DNA from: Portulaca oleracea
Lineage: Eukaryota > Streptophyta > Magnoliopsida > Caryophyllales > Portulacaceae
NCBI GenBank assembly: GCA_029582165.1
Contig: CM055872.1
Span: 28,256,243-28,320,242 of the forward strand
DNA: 64,000 bases
Direction: 5' to 3'
Position numbers and translations under genes: made by a program. Below the pieces are notes generated by a model. The model did not search any database, had not been told where the DNA came from, and worked only from the letters and a program-made list of their open reading frames with translations. Each line of letters opens with the position of its first letter. Position 1 is the stretch's first letter. Below are positions 24,881 through 35,676 of the stretch, in pieces.

Positions 24881-27650
24881 GTTAAATCCCTTATTTTTCC
24901 AACAGTTTTGGGACATTGTCAGAAAGGATGTTTGTAAGGTAGTACTCGGGATTTTGAATGGAGGAGATATGCCACCTACACTCAATCATACAAATGTAGT
25001 TCTAATTCCAAAAGTGTCGAATCCTAAAGTAATTGCGGATTTCAGATCGATAAGTCTTTGCAATGTGGTCTACAAACTGGTAACGAAGGTGATAGCAAGC
25101 AGATTAAAACCGCTCTTGCCAAGAATCATTTCAAAAAATCAAAGCGCTTTCATCAAAGGTAGACTCATTACTGATAATATTCTCATAGCCTTTGAGATTT
25201 TTCACTCAATGAAAAAACAGAAATCGTGGAAGGGCTCTATGGCGGTAAAGTTGGATATGATGAAAGCTTTTAATAGGGTAGAATGGGATTTTTTGAGAAA
25301 GGTGATGCGGAAAATGGGGTTTGAAGATAGGTGGATAGAGGTGGTGATGCGATGTGTTGAGACGGTGACGTTTTCCTTTTTAATCAATGGACAGCCGGAG
25401 GGCAAAATCATGCCAAACCGGGGTCTAAGACAAGGGGATCCGTTATCCCCTTTTTTATTTCTGTTTGTGGCTGAAGGCCTCTCGGGTCTTTTGAGAAAAG
25501 CATAAATGGATGGCAAGGTCCAAGGGCACAGAATCTGTAGAAGAGCCCCAAGTGTTTCTCATCTTCTGTTTGCGGATGACTCAATTCTTTTTTGTAGAGC
25601 CAATGCTGCACAGGCTCGAAATATAAAAGAAATTTTGAAGACTTATGAAGTGGCAACTGGACAGAAGATTAATACAATCAAATCCAGTGTTCAGTTCTCA
25701 AAAGGTATCTCAGAAGCGAACAGAAGGCATATTGTTCAGATTCTGAATATCAAAGAAATACAATCTCAAGACAAATATCTTGGTGTCCCTATGTGCTTTG
25801 GAAAATCTAAAACTAAGGCCCTCTCATCGATTAAGGATCGTATAGCAAAGCGATTAGCCGGATGGAGGGATAATCTCATCTCATGGGCTGGAAAAGAAGT
25901 GCTGATAAAGGCTGTTGCCCAAGCCATTCCAACCTATACAATGAGTATTTTTAAACTTCCGAAAGAGCTTTGCAATGGTATACAACGTATGGTCAACAGA
26001 TTCTGGTGGGGTGCCAAGGAAGATAAGAGGAAAATCCATTGGATCTCAAGTCGTCATTTGTGTTATAGAAAAGGAGATGGGGGGTGGGATTTCGAGATAT
26101 GGAAGCGCTTAATGAAGCTCTTCTAGCCAAGCAAGTTTGGAGATTGACCTCGGAGGAAGGTTCGCTGATGGCAAGGCTCCTAAAAGCCAAATACTACCCA
26201 ATCCAGGATTTAATGCAAGCTGAGCTTGGTTCACAGCCGAGCTTTACATGGAAAAGCATTTTGAGTGCTAGGAAGTTGGTGAAAGTAGGATCCAGAAAAC
26301 TAATTGGGGATGGAAAATCAACAAAGGTATGGCAGGATAGATGGATACCAAGGCCACACTCTTTCAAGCCAATCAGCAAACCAAACCAAGAGAACAATGA
26401 TATCACTGTGGATGACTTGATAGATAAAAATTGTGGAATTTGGAAAACTGATCTTATCAAACGTTGGTTTCTTCAGTGTGATGTGGAGGTCATTCTGAAC
26501 ATTCCCCTGGCTACATCATGGCCAACCGACAAATTGATCTGGCACTATGAAACAAATGGGAGGTTTAGTGTCCGATCGGCTTATCATCTGGCCATGACAC
26601 TATCCCGGGAGAATGAAGGAGAATCAATAGGTACTGGGATGAAAAAATTTTGGAGGAAAATCTGGAGTTTGTCGATTCCTCCAAGAATCAAAGTTTTTGC
26701 GTGGAGGTGGGGAAGAACGCTCTAGCAACAAATTGGAATTTGGCTAAGAGAATTCCGGAGTTTCAGACGGGGTGTCAGATCTGTGGAGCCACCATGGAAT
26801 CTACAGAACATTCACTGCAATTCTGCCCTCTGGCTGTAGAAGTTTGGTCCAGGAGCGGTGTGGATGAGAATCTATGGGCTAGAGAAACTCCTTCAATTAT
26901 AGACACTATGGAATTGGCCGAAAAAAATCTGGAAATTCAGAGGTATGAAGAGTTTGTAGCGATTATGTGGGAGATATGGAACCTGAGAAACGATTGGATT
27001 TTTGGAGAAGCAAAAAGAAAACCCTGGGACGAGGCCTCGAGAGCTGTCTGCTATGTTGAGAGCTTTAGAGATACACAATGGAAGGAACAAACTGCTGGAG
27101 AAGACAAAGGGTGGGAACCCCCTCCTGCTGGTATTATAAAAATGAATTTCGACGGTGGTAAATTGTGTACAGGCGGTTGTGGAAGGAGTTTTATAATCAA
27201 GGATAACTCAGGTGATGTTCTTTTGGCCGGTTCTCAACAGCAATCTTCCTAGGCCGGTCCAGAGATTGAAGAAGCTTGGGCCTGCCTATTTGGTCTGAAG
27301 CGTGCTAAAGACGCGGGCTTTAATAAAATTCAAGTGGAAGGAGATTGTCTTGCATTGATTAATAAGGTTAAAAAGGCCGAAGTTCCAAACTCCTTCCTTG
27401 GGTTCATCATTTCAGATATTTTGGAGATCTGTAAATCTTTTGAATTTGTTGCTTGGTCTTTTGTTAAGAGTGATAGGAACAGAATCACTCATGCCCTGGC
27501 CCATATACAACCCATACACTTTGGGAATAGAGTTTGGACCTATGGGGCTCCAGATCTAGTCTACGATCTGGCTAGTAGGGACATGTGTACCTTTCTTAAT
27601 AGTGCATTAATATAGTTGTGTTTTGTGTGTTTTGTTCAAAAAAAAAAAAA
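24881..27650 (+). mobile_element. 5'-truncated LINE (non-LTR retrotransposon) with target-site duplication
   Basis: The element starts within the reverse transcriptase frame and ends in an A14-17 tail (27637-27652). A 17-bp duplication flanks it: AACGTTCATCTTTGCTA (24864-24880) and AACGTTCACCTTTGCTA (27651-27667), one mismatch. This is the signature of target-primed reverse transcription with early stop. Orientation is opposite to G6PDH, about 0.9 kb upstream of its leader exon. Confidence 0.9.
24907..27615 (+). pseudogene. LINE ORF2 remnant: reverse transcriptase, zinc-binding and RNase H domains
   Basis: Three domains can be read in order. The reverse transcriptase (24907-25900) has [56 protein letters not shown] and the catalytic FADDSILF near 25570. 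The zf-RVT domain (about 26560-26860) has WRKIWSLSIPPRIKVFAWR and CQICGATMESTEHSLQFCP. A plant LINE RNase H domain (27130-27600) has IIKMNFDGG, VEGDCLALIN and DRNRITHALA. Endonuclease and ORF1 are lost by 5' truncation. In-frame stops at 25503 and 27250 and frameshifts near 26090 and 26700 make it inactive. Confidence 0.9.
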
Positions 27651-27671
27651 AACGTTCACCTTTGCTAAGTG

Positions 27672-28075
27672 TTAACTCGAAGATTAATCTACTATAGTTG
27701 AATTTATTTTCAACTATGGTAGTTGAAAAGTATATTTCATCATTAAAAAGTCAAAATTACTATATATTGATCAAAGTGATTTGTTCTAATAAGTAATGAC
27801 ATTCATCGAGATATAATTTTTTCACAAAATTTAATATTTCTATGGATATTATACCATAATTAGAACTTTTTCCACTACGGTAGTCCACCCTAAAATATTA
27901 AAATTGATTTACTTTGATCGAAATAGCTTGTTGGCATAGTTAATCTTATTTGTCGGTACATAGATGTTTTTAATATATTAAATTTATCTTACTCAAATGA
28001 ATATTAAGAAACTTTCAACTATTATAGTTGAAAATAAATTCAACTATGATAGAAATTTCCTTACGAAATTCATAA
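27672..28075. mobile_element. Foldback MITE beside the LINE
   Basis: Inverted arms of about 42 bp: CTACTATAGTTGAATTTATTTT... at 27689-27730 and the complementary TATAGTTGAAAATAAATTCAACTATGATAG at 28024-28052. Weaker pairing continues inward (GATCAAAGTGATTTGTT versus GATTTACTTTGATCG), so most of the 400 bp folds back. No coding capacity. The left edge is within 5 bases of the LINE duplication; no target duplication identified. Confidence 0.6.
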
Positions 28076-29099
28076 TTAATGATCAATCATAAATAATAAT
28101 AAAAATGAAATTATGTTGAGAATATGTTACACTTGTTAATTACTCCCTACATTTACTTAACTGCTACCACAAATGTTAGAAAAATTGCTACCACCACCCC
28201 ACCACTAAGGCAATAAAACCTTGATTCAATTTTATATTGAATTTTTAACTAATCATATAATTTTTAAAAGTAGAAAAATTCATCCACAACATCCTATAAA
28301 AACCTTGGTGAGGTTGTGTATCTACCACTCATCTTTACCACAAATAATTAGAGTCATTACAATAATTCTAAAATTTGTAGACTATTCTATCATAATCACA
28401 ATGCACATATTCATTCATTTCTACATCAACTTTCATCTAAAAAGTATGATTGAAAAATTAAGGTAAGAGTTTCAAGATCGATTATGGAATTCTTGCAATG
28501 CGAGTTGTGATATACTTTTCAGTAAACGAATGATCTTCATCTATAGAAAGGTATCTTCATATACTTTATCGATTCAAAGTTACATATTATATATAATCAT
28601 ATAACTATTTATTTTTTAATTACTCAAATAGCTTTATATCATTCAACAATACAACTATTTGAAAATGCATATATTAGTAGAATTTTAATTTACTTCTTCA
28701 CTATTGATCTGGATCTTACAATGTTTTTTCCTTGGACTCATGCATTCACGCATGCATGCTCCCATTTCAATGGACGTGTAAAGGAAGGTAGCCTTTATAC
28801 CGCAAAAAGTTTGCCATCAAGTCTAACAACCATATGCTCTTTTTTGGATATAAAGGGTAAGGACCGAAATATTTAAGTTTAGTGAGGACACTTTTGAAAA
28901 GGTACAATTGACTATTTTAATTTTATTTAAAAAACTACTTTACACACATAATTGAGTTTCAACTAGCAATAAATGGCAACTTTATCTTGAATCCAGAAAG
29001 TGAAAGTTTGGTTGTCGTATAAGACCACAGATAGAAAAGAAAGAGATAACACATTAACTAAGACTTGTTATTTTCTCAATCATAAGCGATCTAATATAG
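28076..29099. other. Noncoding AT-rich spacer
   Basis: No gene or complete element recognised. A stretch at 28838-28925 (GGATATAAAGGGTAAGGACC...) resembles the left end of the Helitron-like element at 24381 and may be another fragment. Confidence 0.4.
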
Positions 29100-30339
29100 A
29101 TGGAGGAGCACGCCATTTTCGTGGGAAATTTACCAGAGGAGCTTGACAAATTTGGTCTGAGAGGAATTTTCAGCAAAATTGGCAGCATCAAGGAAATCAT
29201 TCTACCATGGAAAAAAGGTGCGCGAGGAAGGTATGAGTTTGTTCATTTCTGGAGTAGAGATAGAGTAGAAGAATGCATCAAAGTTATGGACTAGAATAAT
29301 TGTTCAAAGGGCCAGGAGCAGATTGAGATAGAGAAGAAGAAAGGTAAAGCAGGTTTGGGTGAGGAAAGATAGGTGCCAAAATCAACATTCCTGCAATTTG
29401 GGTGGGTCTCAAATGCTCAACGGAAGAATAGAAGGTGAAGTCAATGAAGACATGAAGGATTCGCTCGTAAGAAGTATAGTCTGCACTTGCTCACATTGGA
29501 CGGATGTGCATGCTACTACATCTCTAACTGAACTGGCCATTGGCCCTGTCTCTAGGATCATTGCAGTAAGTCCAGTCAAGTACATAATAACTCTACCGTC
29601 GATGGAAGAAGCTCAAAGGCTTATCTGCAATCCAGGGAAGCTAGGGGACTATTTTGATGACTTCAGATTGTGGTAAAAATATGAAACCTGCGAAGATAGA
29701 AGGCCATGGATAGACGTACATGGGATCCCTCCACATGCTTAGACAGAGAAAATTTTTCAAAAGTGTGTGGATCAATGGGGCAAGATCTTAAGCTTTAGCC
29801 AAGATCTGCACAACATTGAACAATTTGAAATAAAGAAAGTGCAGATTGAAACTAAATCTCTCTCGAGAATTGATGGTGTGGTTCTGCTAACAATTGAAGA
29901 TTGCACATATAAGGTTTTCATCAAAGAATCCTGCTCATGTGTCCATATACCAACTTCCAAAAGGTCCGCAAGTGATGCAAACTTCGATCAAGTTAAAACT
30001 ACCGAACAGAGCAACCAATTCAATTCAGGAAGCAAATGTTCACAAGCACTATGTTGCAGTAACGGTGTAGATGTTGTGCCGAAAACCCAAGGGACGCCGC
30101 AGATACCTGAGAGACTTCATGATTGTGGAGAAGAAGACGAAGAGACTAAAGTGAGCTCAAACCATGCTCAAGGCATCTCGAACAAAGTGTCCAGCAGCCC
30201 TGGGGAATTAAACAAGCAATTAAAAACCCTTGAGCTTGCTGTTGCACGTATAGCTGGGACCAATGGGGAGGACGTAATAAATGAGACAGAGCTAAATGCA
30301 TTTAAAACCCTTAGTGGGCTTGCAATGATCGTGAACTAG
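29100..30339 (+). pseudogene. LINE ORF1 remnant: RRM and DUF4283-like regions
   Basis: Starts at an ATG with an RNA-recognition motif: AIFVGNLPEELD is the RNP2-like strand and GRYEFVHFWSRDRVEECI the RNP1-like region (29100-29294, then TAG). A second region, WIDVHGIPPHA...IFQKCVDQWGKILSF (29690-29960), matches the style of the DUF4283 block found in ORF1 of plant LINEs. The tail to 30339 is polar. Stops at 29292, 29674 and about 29741 and at least one frameshift break it. Together with the endonuclease start downstream this gives the normal LINE order of ORF1 then ORF2. Confidence 0.75.
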
Positions 30340-30683
30340 ACACCCCTGTAGATAACTCTCAAGCTTTCAATGCTGGAAAATTTGAGTGTAGCTTGCTCTC
30401 AGTTGAAATTGAGGAAAGCGAAAACCTTGTCAATGCGAAGCAAGCCGGAGGTTTCGAGTTAAAAACCTAGCAAATTGAAGAACTCAACTCTGAAGAAGTA
30501 AGCAGGAAAGTCAAAGCCAAAGCTAACATAGTTGGAGCAGAGATTGGTTTCAGAGTCCTTGAGGACTATATTGAAGTTGAGGACTACCTTTAAAGATCAA
30601 TTGAGAGATCAAGGGGAGGAAGGAACTCGAGGAAGAAGGCAGCAAAGAAAAACAATAAAATCTCCAATAGGAAGAAGTAGCAC

Positions 30684-30897
30684 CATGAGATTTGGGGTGT
30701 GGAATGTGCGAGGCATTGGTTCAGCTGGAAAGAAAAAGTATGCCAGAGGCTTAGTGCAGAAGGAGGGACTCAACGTTATGGGCATGTTGAATCGAAGCAT
30801 GAAGTTTTTGATCATAGAGACGCTAGGAGATGCTGGGGAAATGGAGATATTGAATTCTCACAAATCCAAGCCATTGGAAGATCTGGTGGCCTGATTT

Positions 30898-30900
<3 letters not shown>
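30684..30900 (+). pseudogene. LINE ORF2 start: N-terminal endonuclease fragment
   Basis: MRFGVWNVRGIGSAGKKKY at 30684 is the typical first strand of the apurinic-type LINE endonuclease in plants. A frameshifted continuation, GDIEFSQIQAIGRSGGLIL (about 30836-30895), matches the following conserved block ending in GG-L. The frame then runs straight into a (TA)18 tract and the rest of ORF2 is absent. Confidence 0.75.

Positions 30901-30936
<36 letters not shown>
30901..30936. repeat. (TA)18 microsatellite at a LINE break point
   Basis: Perfect TA run beginning immediately after the endonuclease fragment. It marks the 3' limit of recognisable LINE sequence. Confidence 0.9.
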
Positions 30937-30938
<2 letters not shown>

Positions 30939-31206
30939 ATGAAAACCCTAGTATATTTGTATTCTTAGAGTTATATACAATGCGATAATCATGAACTTCG
31001 TGGGGTTTTTTTTTTTGTGCATTTTAAGTTGTATAGTTGTATTCTTAGAGTTGATGTGTGGATGATTTTTTAATGTTTTTATGTTGAATTTTGCTTATTG
31101 CCTTGTACAATGAACTAGATGTTTTTATTGTGTTGAAAATTTGTGTATTTTAATAGAATAGTCATTATGATACAATTGCTTACGTATAAAATTAACACGA
31201 AAAATT

Positions 31207-32106
31207 CAAAAAATTGCTAAGAGGTACCCTCTGTTTTGTGGAAACTATTTTTTGGGGACCATATTATTAAAAATTATAATTAGGTGATCAGTGTTATTAG
31301 GAATATATTAATTGGGGACAAATTCGCCGGAAATTACCGGAATCCGGCAAAATTTATCAATTTACTAATCTACCCCTAGTCACACAATATATAGCAGGCT
31401 TAATTTGCTTGACTAAGATTTTTGGCTGGTGTAAATACCTCGAATGCCCAAGTGCAACCCTTTGTTAAGCTCGGGATAGATAAGGTACAAAGGGTAAGTT
31501 TGTATACCCACAACTTACATCAATGACTGTAACCTTATAGAGTATAGCGACTACTATTTGCAGTAGTAAGGTAAATCGCTGCCTCAAAATGTATGCACAA
31601 ATCTATGGATGACACAGCTACACCCTTTTGACAAACATACAAATCTTGTTGGCCTTTGAAAACTCTTGAGTGTACCGTAAAAAAGAGTCATTGGGATATT
31701 TCCCTTGAGCGCCATGACTTCCTTGCATCCTTACTACTTGCTATGGATGATAGCGATGTTTCCATTTGGTCGTCAAACTTGAACGGATCGAGCAACAATT
31801 TCTCTTTGATGAATGCATCTAAGTCAAACCAGCTCTCACTTGGGTAATTTTCATCTTCAAATATGTTTAGTTATAAATCAACATTTAATTATTAATCAAC
31901 AAGAAGGGTAGGTTAGTCATTTAACATTTAATTACAAGGGCAAGTTAGTAAATTGATAAATTTCACCGGATTTCGGTAAGTTCCGGCGAATTTGTCCCCA
32001 AGTAATAGATTCCTAATAACACTGATCACCTAGTTATAATTTTTAATAATATGGTCCCCAAAATATAGTTTCCTCAAAACAGAGGGTACCTCTTAGCAAT
32101 TGTTTG
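31207..32106. mobile_element. Non-autonomous Mutator-like element with 9-bp target duplication
   Basis: Exactly 900 bp between two copies of CGAAAAATT (31198-31206 and 32107-32115). The terminal inverted repeats are about 180 bp: left CAAAAAATTGCTAAGAGG..., right complement CAAACAATTGCTAAGAGG..., diverging inside (GGTACCCTCTG, TTGGGGAC, CCGGAAT blocks pair). Long inverted repeats and 9-bp duplication define Mutator-like elements. There is no transposase. The 540-bp middle holds an open frame (31656-31847, starting MKTLECTVKK) that I do not recognise. Confidence 0.9.
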
Positions 32107-32115
32107 CGAAAAATT

Positions 32116-32700
32116 GATTAATTTAGTAAAAAAATACATAATTACGGCCCTGTAAATTTCATGGGTTGACTGTGGTAAGTAAATAGTTACCATAAATTAT
32201 CAAAATTTACCAATAATTACTAAAAGTTATCAAAATTACCCAAAATCATATGACACATGTAATGTAGTTTTTTTTATTTTTTCCTTTTATTTCAAAAACA
32301 CAAATTTACTTATATAAATTTACCCAAAGTTACCAAAAGTTACCAAAAATTACCAAAAATTACCAAATATTACCAAAATTCATCATTTACCTTACCTCAA
32401 GATACCCATGAAATTTACATCGAAGGAATTTATAAAATAATTTAAATAATTTCATATTCCGATCCGGAGTCCGCTCAAGAGAAAATACCATGGGATTATT
32501 AAAGGTCGCATGGCCTTTGGATTTTCTAAGTATTCTCTATTGGGTTTCGGCCCGGATTCAAATCGGATTTTATGTAAAGTTATTTGTAAATTAATTTTAT
32601 GTAATTTCAAACATGTGAATAATAAAAATTGATTATTGAATAAATAAAAAGTTACCCTCGAAAATGAATTTCATAAAATAAAAATATCCTTATTTAAGGA
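32116..32700. other. Noncoding region with short TTACCAAAAAT repeats
   Basis: At 32185-32390 an 11-bp unit like TTACCAAAAAT/TTACCAAAAGT recurs irregularly, with several adjacent copies near 32325-32375. Nothing coding was recognised in the remainder. Confidence 0.6.
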
Positions 32701-33181
32701 TTAAGCAACATTAGTCTCTTCCCGATCGTTTAAGTAGCACATCATGGAAAAATGGGTCACCTTTTCCAGGGATCCTACAGTAATGCAAGTTACAAAATTA
32801 ACGATGGATATCAGTTTTTGAAGGATCATAATGAGGAGGTCAGTCGGCATTCTCTTGTATGGCACAAGAGAACTGTTCCAAAATTCTGCTTTGTCTTTTG
32901 GATGATTCTTTTGCAAAGACTATTGACTTTGGATCGTATCCAAAAATTTGGTACAACATTGGCAAATATATGTTTGTTGTGTAAGGTGCAAGAAGAATCA
33001 AGTAATCATCTTTTGTTCCATTGCACATTTGTTCAGAAAAGTTGCTTGGAAGTCTATGTTAGACTGAAGATGCAGCAGCCGACCAGAACCAAGGATTTGT
33101 ACTGGTTCTCGGGCTTGTCCAAGAAGAAGAGAAATATATACTCTCTGATTACTGCAGCTGTGATCTACCATGCTTGGCATG
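32701..33181 (+). pseudogene. zf-RVT fragment of a LINE
   Basis: The frame from 32752 contains SYKINDGYQFL, HSLVWHKRTVPKFCFVFWMILLQRLLTLDRI and CLLCKVQEESSNHLLFHC. This is the reverse-transcriptase zinc-binding domain seen at the end of plant LINE ORF2. Upstream catalytic sequence and downstream RNase H are missing. The fragment is cut at 33181 by the LTR that starts at 33182 (…IYHAWHV then LTR), so the LTR insertion is younger. Confidence 0.8.
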
Positions 33182-34555
33182 TGACAGGCCCTAAACGTAT
33201 TAGGTTTGTGTACCGCAAGTGTATGGGTCTGTGTAGTAATAAAATATCGTTCTCTCTCAGGGACTTGTGTTCAACTATGCACTAAACTAATTCACTACAA
33301 AGGATGCTAGGTCATCCAAATAGTTTGTGGGGGTAATGAATCAAAATATTAAACTAAGAAAGCGAGAAAGATCTAATCTTTATGGATTTTAACGGATAAT
33401 TAAGGGAGTTTAGGGGAGTCCACTCTAGTTAATCAATCAATCAAGCGGTGACTCCAGTTCAAGGTAATATTAGTCGTGTCATGGTCTATAATCTTTCTAG
33501 GGCCTTTCTCAGCAATTTTCCGATTCGAAGTGAGTTAAAGAGATTAGACTAAACATCCTATTTTCATGGTTATTTAACCTAATCAAAGATAAGAACTGAT
33601 TATAACACGAACCTAAGCATGAATCATTATTTCTAACTATTTTCTACACCTATTCAATCTTCGTCTTTCCAATTCAAGATTCAAACTTTCGTCATGTTAT
33701 CAAGAACCTAATACCAAGCAAAAGGTGGTTAACCAGATTTTACTATGACAGACAAATTACGAAGATTAAACAACTGTATTAAAACCTAAATCTGAAATCA
33801 CACACTATAAATTAATCAAGAAACATCGAGTTTATCCCCTAAACGAGGAATCTAAGTACTCATGATAATGAAAACTAGGAAAACGATAATAAAAACTGAA
33901 TAACAAAACTTAAAGAAAATAGAAATTAAACCGAACGTCTCGTCGAATTCGATCTCTTCGTGTCACCCGATTCGATCTCCTTCTCCTCCTCTTACGTTCC
34001 TAATCTACTATAACGACTCCCTGAAGGGAGGAAAATACAAAGAAAACCCTATTCTAAACGGCGTGTGAAATAAACTGATGAATATCGGATGAAAAACTTG
34101 ATGTGCAACAGATGTTGGCTTTTATAAGGCACGGATTAGGGCATTCGGCGTTGGCAGCGCTTCCTGGGCGCTGGCAGTGTTCAAACACTGGCAGCGGTTG
34201 AAAAGCACTGGCAGCGCTTGCTCTTTTCTTCAACGTACGTTTTCCTTGCCTTAGGCGCTGGCAGCGTCTCCCATGTCCGCCCAAATATTGGGCCGGTCCT
34301 TGGCATTTTGGGCCATTCTTCCTTCAATCTTCTTATCTTTTAACTTTCTTTTCAATTTCTTCATATTTTCTCCCCTTTTCCATAAATTCTTCATGCTTTT
34401 AAGTGTATTTCCAATATTCCCTACAAAATGTACCAATCTCCCAACCAAGTGAAGAAATCACAGAAATTGGTATAAAAACAGGAAAATCTGGGTATAAAAA
34501 GCATGAAATACACGTGTTGTGAGCCCTAAAAATACTATATAAAAATCACTTATCA
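33182..34555 (-). mobile_element. LTR of an unassigned gypsy element
   Basis: On the minus strand it starts TGATAAGTGATT at 34555 and ends GGCCTGTCA at 33182 (1374 bp). The polypurine tract (GCATGGGGGGATT) is just outside the start, so this is the element's 3' LTR. A TATA box (TTATAAAA, minus) is at 34120-34127. Five TGGCAG-centred GC-rich motifs lie at 34149-34268, directly upstream of it. No second LTR is in the window, so ends rest on the TG...CA rule and the tract. Confidence 0.65.
34149..34268 (-). repeat. Array of GCGCTGGCAGCGC-type motifs in the gypsy LTR
   Basis: TGGCAG cores at 34152, 34172, 34189, 34209 and 34259, each flanked by complementary AGCGC-like arms. Spacings are 20, 17, 20 and 50 bp. 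The array begins about 22 bp upstream of the minus-strand TATA box at 34120-34127. Confidence 0.7.
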
Positions 34556-35676
34556 AATCCCCCCATGCTTAGCTCCTGCTTGTCCCCAAGCAACTCAGAA
34601 TCAAAACAGGAGAGAGGGCTCAAATAAGAAAAACGGGACTAAGTAAGAAAGAGAAGAGACATGACTTTTCGTTAGGATTAAGGAGAACAAAATTAAACAC
34701 CCCCTCAGGCTAACCAACCAACCACATCAGTTCAACAAGCAATCACCAAGATCAATCTGGACGAGAACAAAATTCAGTTCAAAATAGATAAGAATGAAGC
34801 TTTCGAAACCAAAGGAAGAGAACAAGTACTTCAGATGTACAAATCCGCCAACAATATCAAGAATAATGCAAATATGCGTGGTTAGTTATTGACGTAGGCC
34901 AGTCAAAAGAGCAAACCTCTCATTAGGAAAGAATATGAACACTCAACCACTCAAATTTGAATACGTATGTGGGTTTTTCTTATACTCAGACCAAAAGAAA
35001 CAATCTACCATAAGCTTGGTAAGAATCTCGCTCTCCACTACTGGTATGCAATGCACAAGTGACAATCAAGAGGACTTTTCGGGGTTGTAACGAGGCTTAG
35101 GTTAGGGGAAAGGAGCGGTAAAATTTAGCTATGAGGAGCTAGGAGCCATGCTTGGATTGATTTTCAATAAAGAACTGGTCTCAATCTCACCTTCTTGCTT
35201 GATTATGCAAGGAACTCACTCTCCTCCATCATTGATATCACAAACCTCATCTAACTTTACAACCATGTCAAAAGCTTTCATAACTTTAAATTGAATCTCC
35301 ATAATCACTGTTTTCTTTTTGGAACTCGTTTTCTTTTTTTTTTTTTTATATATATACTACTTAATTCTCTTTTTGGTGGGTGATCAAGGGAGAAGAAAAA
35401 ATGGAAATATAGCTTTGACCTCAATATGATATATGAACAACACAACCAATCACTGACTATCCAAAAGGTGGGAATTTCAGCTTTTTGTCAATTTGAAACA
35501 ATGATCACAATCACTCCCAAACTCCATAATTCGTTCAATGCACACCAAACCAATTCTTCTCTTCAAAAATAACAAACTCTCACACATCCAAGCAAGGCAA
35601 AGGATAGGAATTATTATAGGCCAAGGCATGTATCGTCAGGGTTTCATCACAAAAAGAAAGGTAATCAAAGGCTAGG
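34556..35676 (-). mobile_element. 3' internal noncoding region of the same gypsy element
   Basis: Starts with the polypurine tract and GCTTGGGGACAAGCAGGAGC on the minus strand, a typical 3' flank in this class of plant gypsy elements. No coding frame follows. It is interrupted at 35676 by the LTR of the Tat element. The rest of the element must lie beyond that insertion, outside the window. Confidence 0.5.

Noticed and set aside
30901..30936. TA run as a promoter TATA box
   Set aside because: It is a pure (TA)18 microsatellite at a LINE break with no gene downstream.
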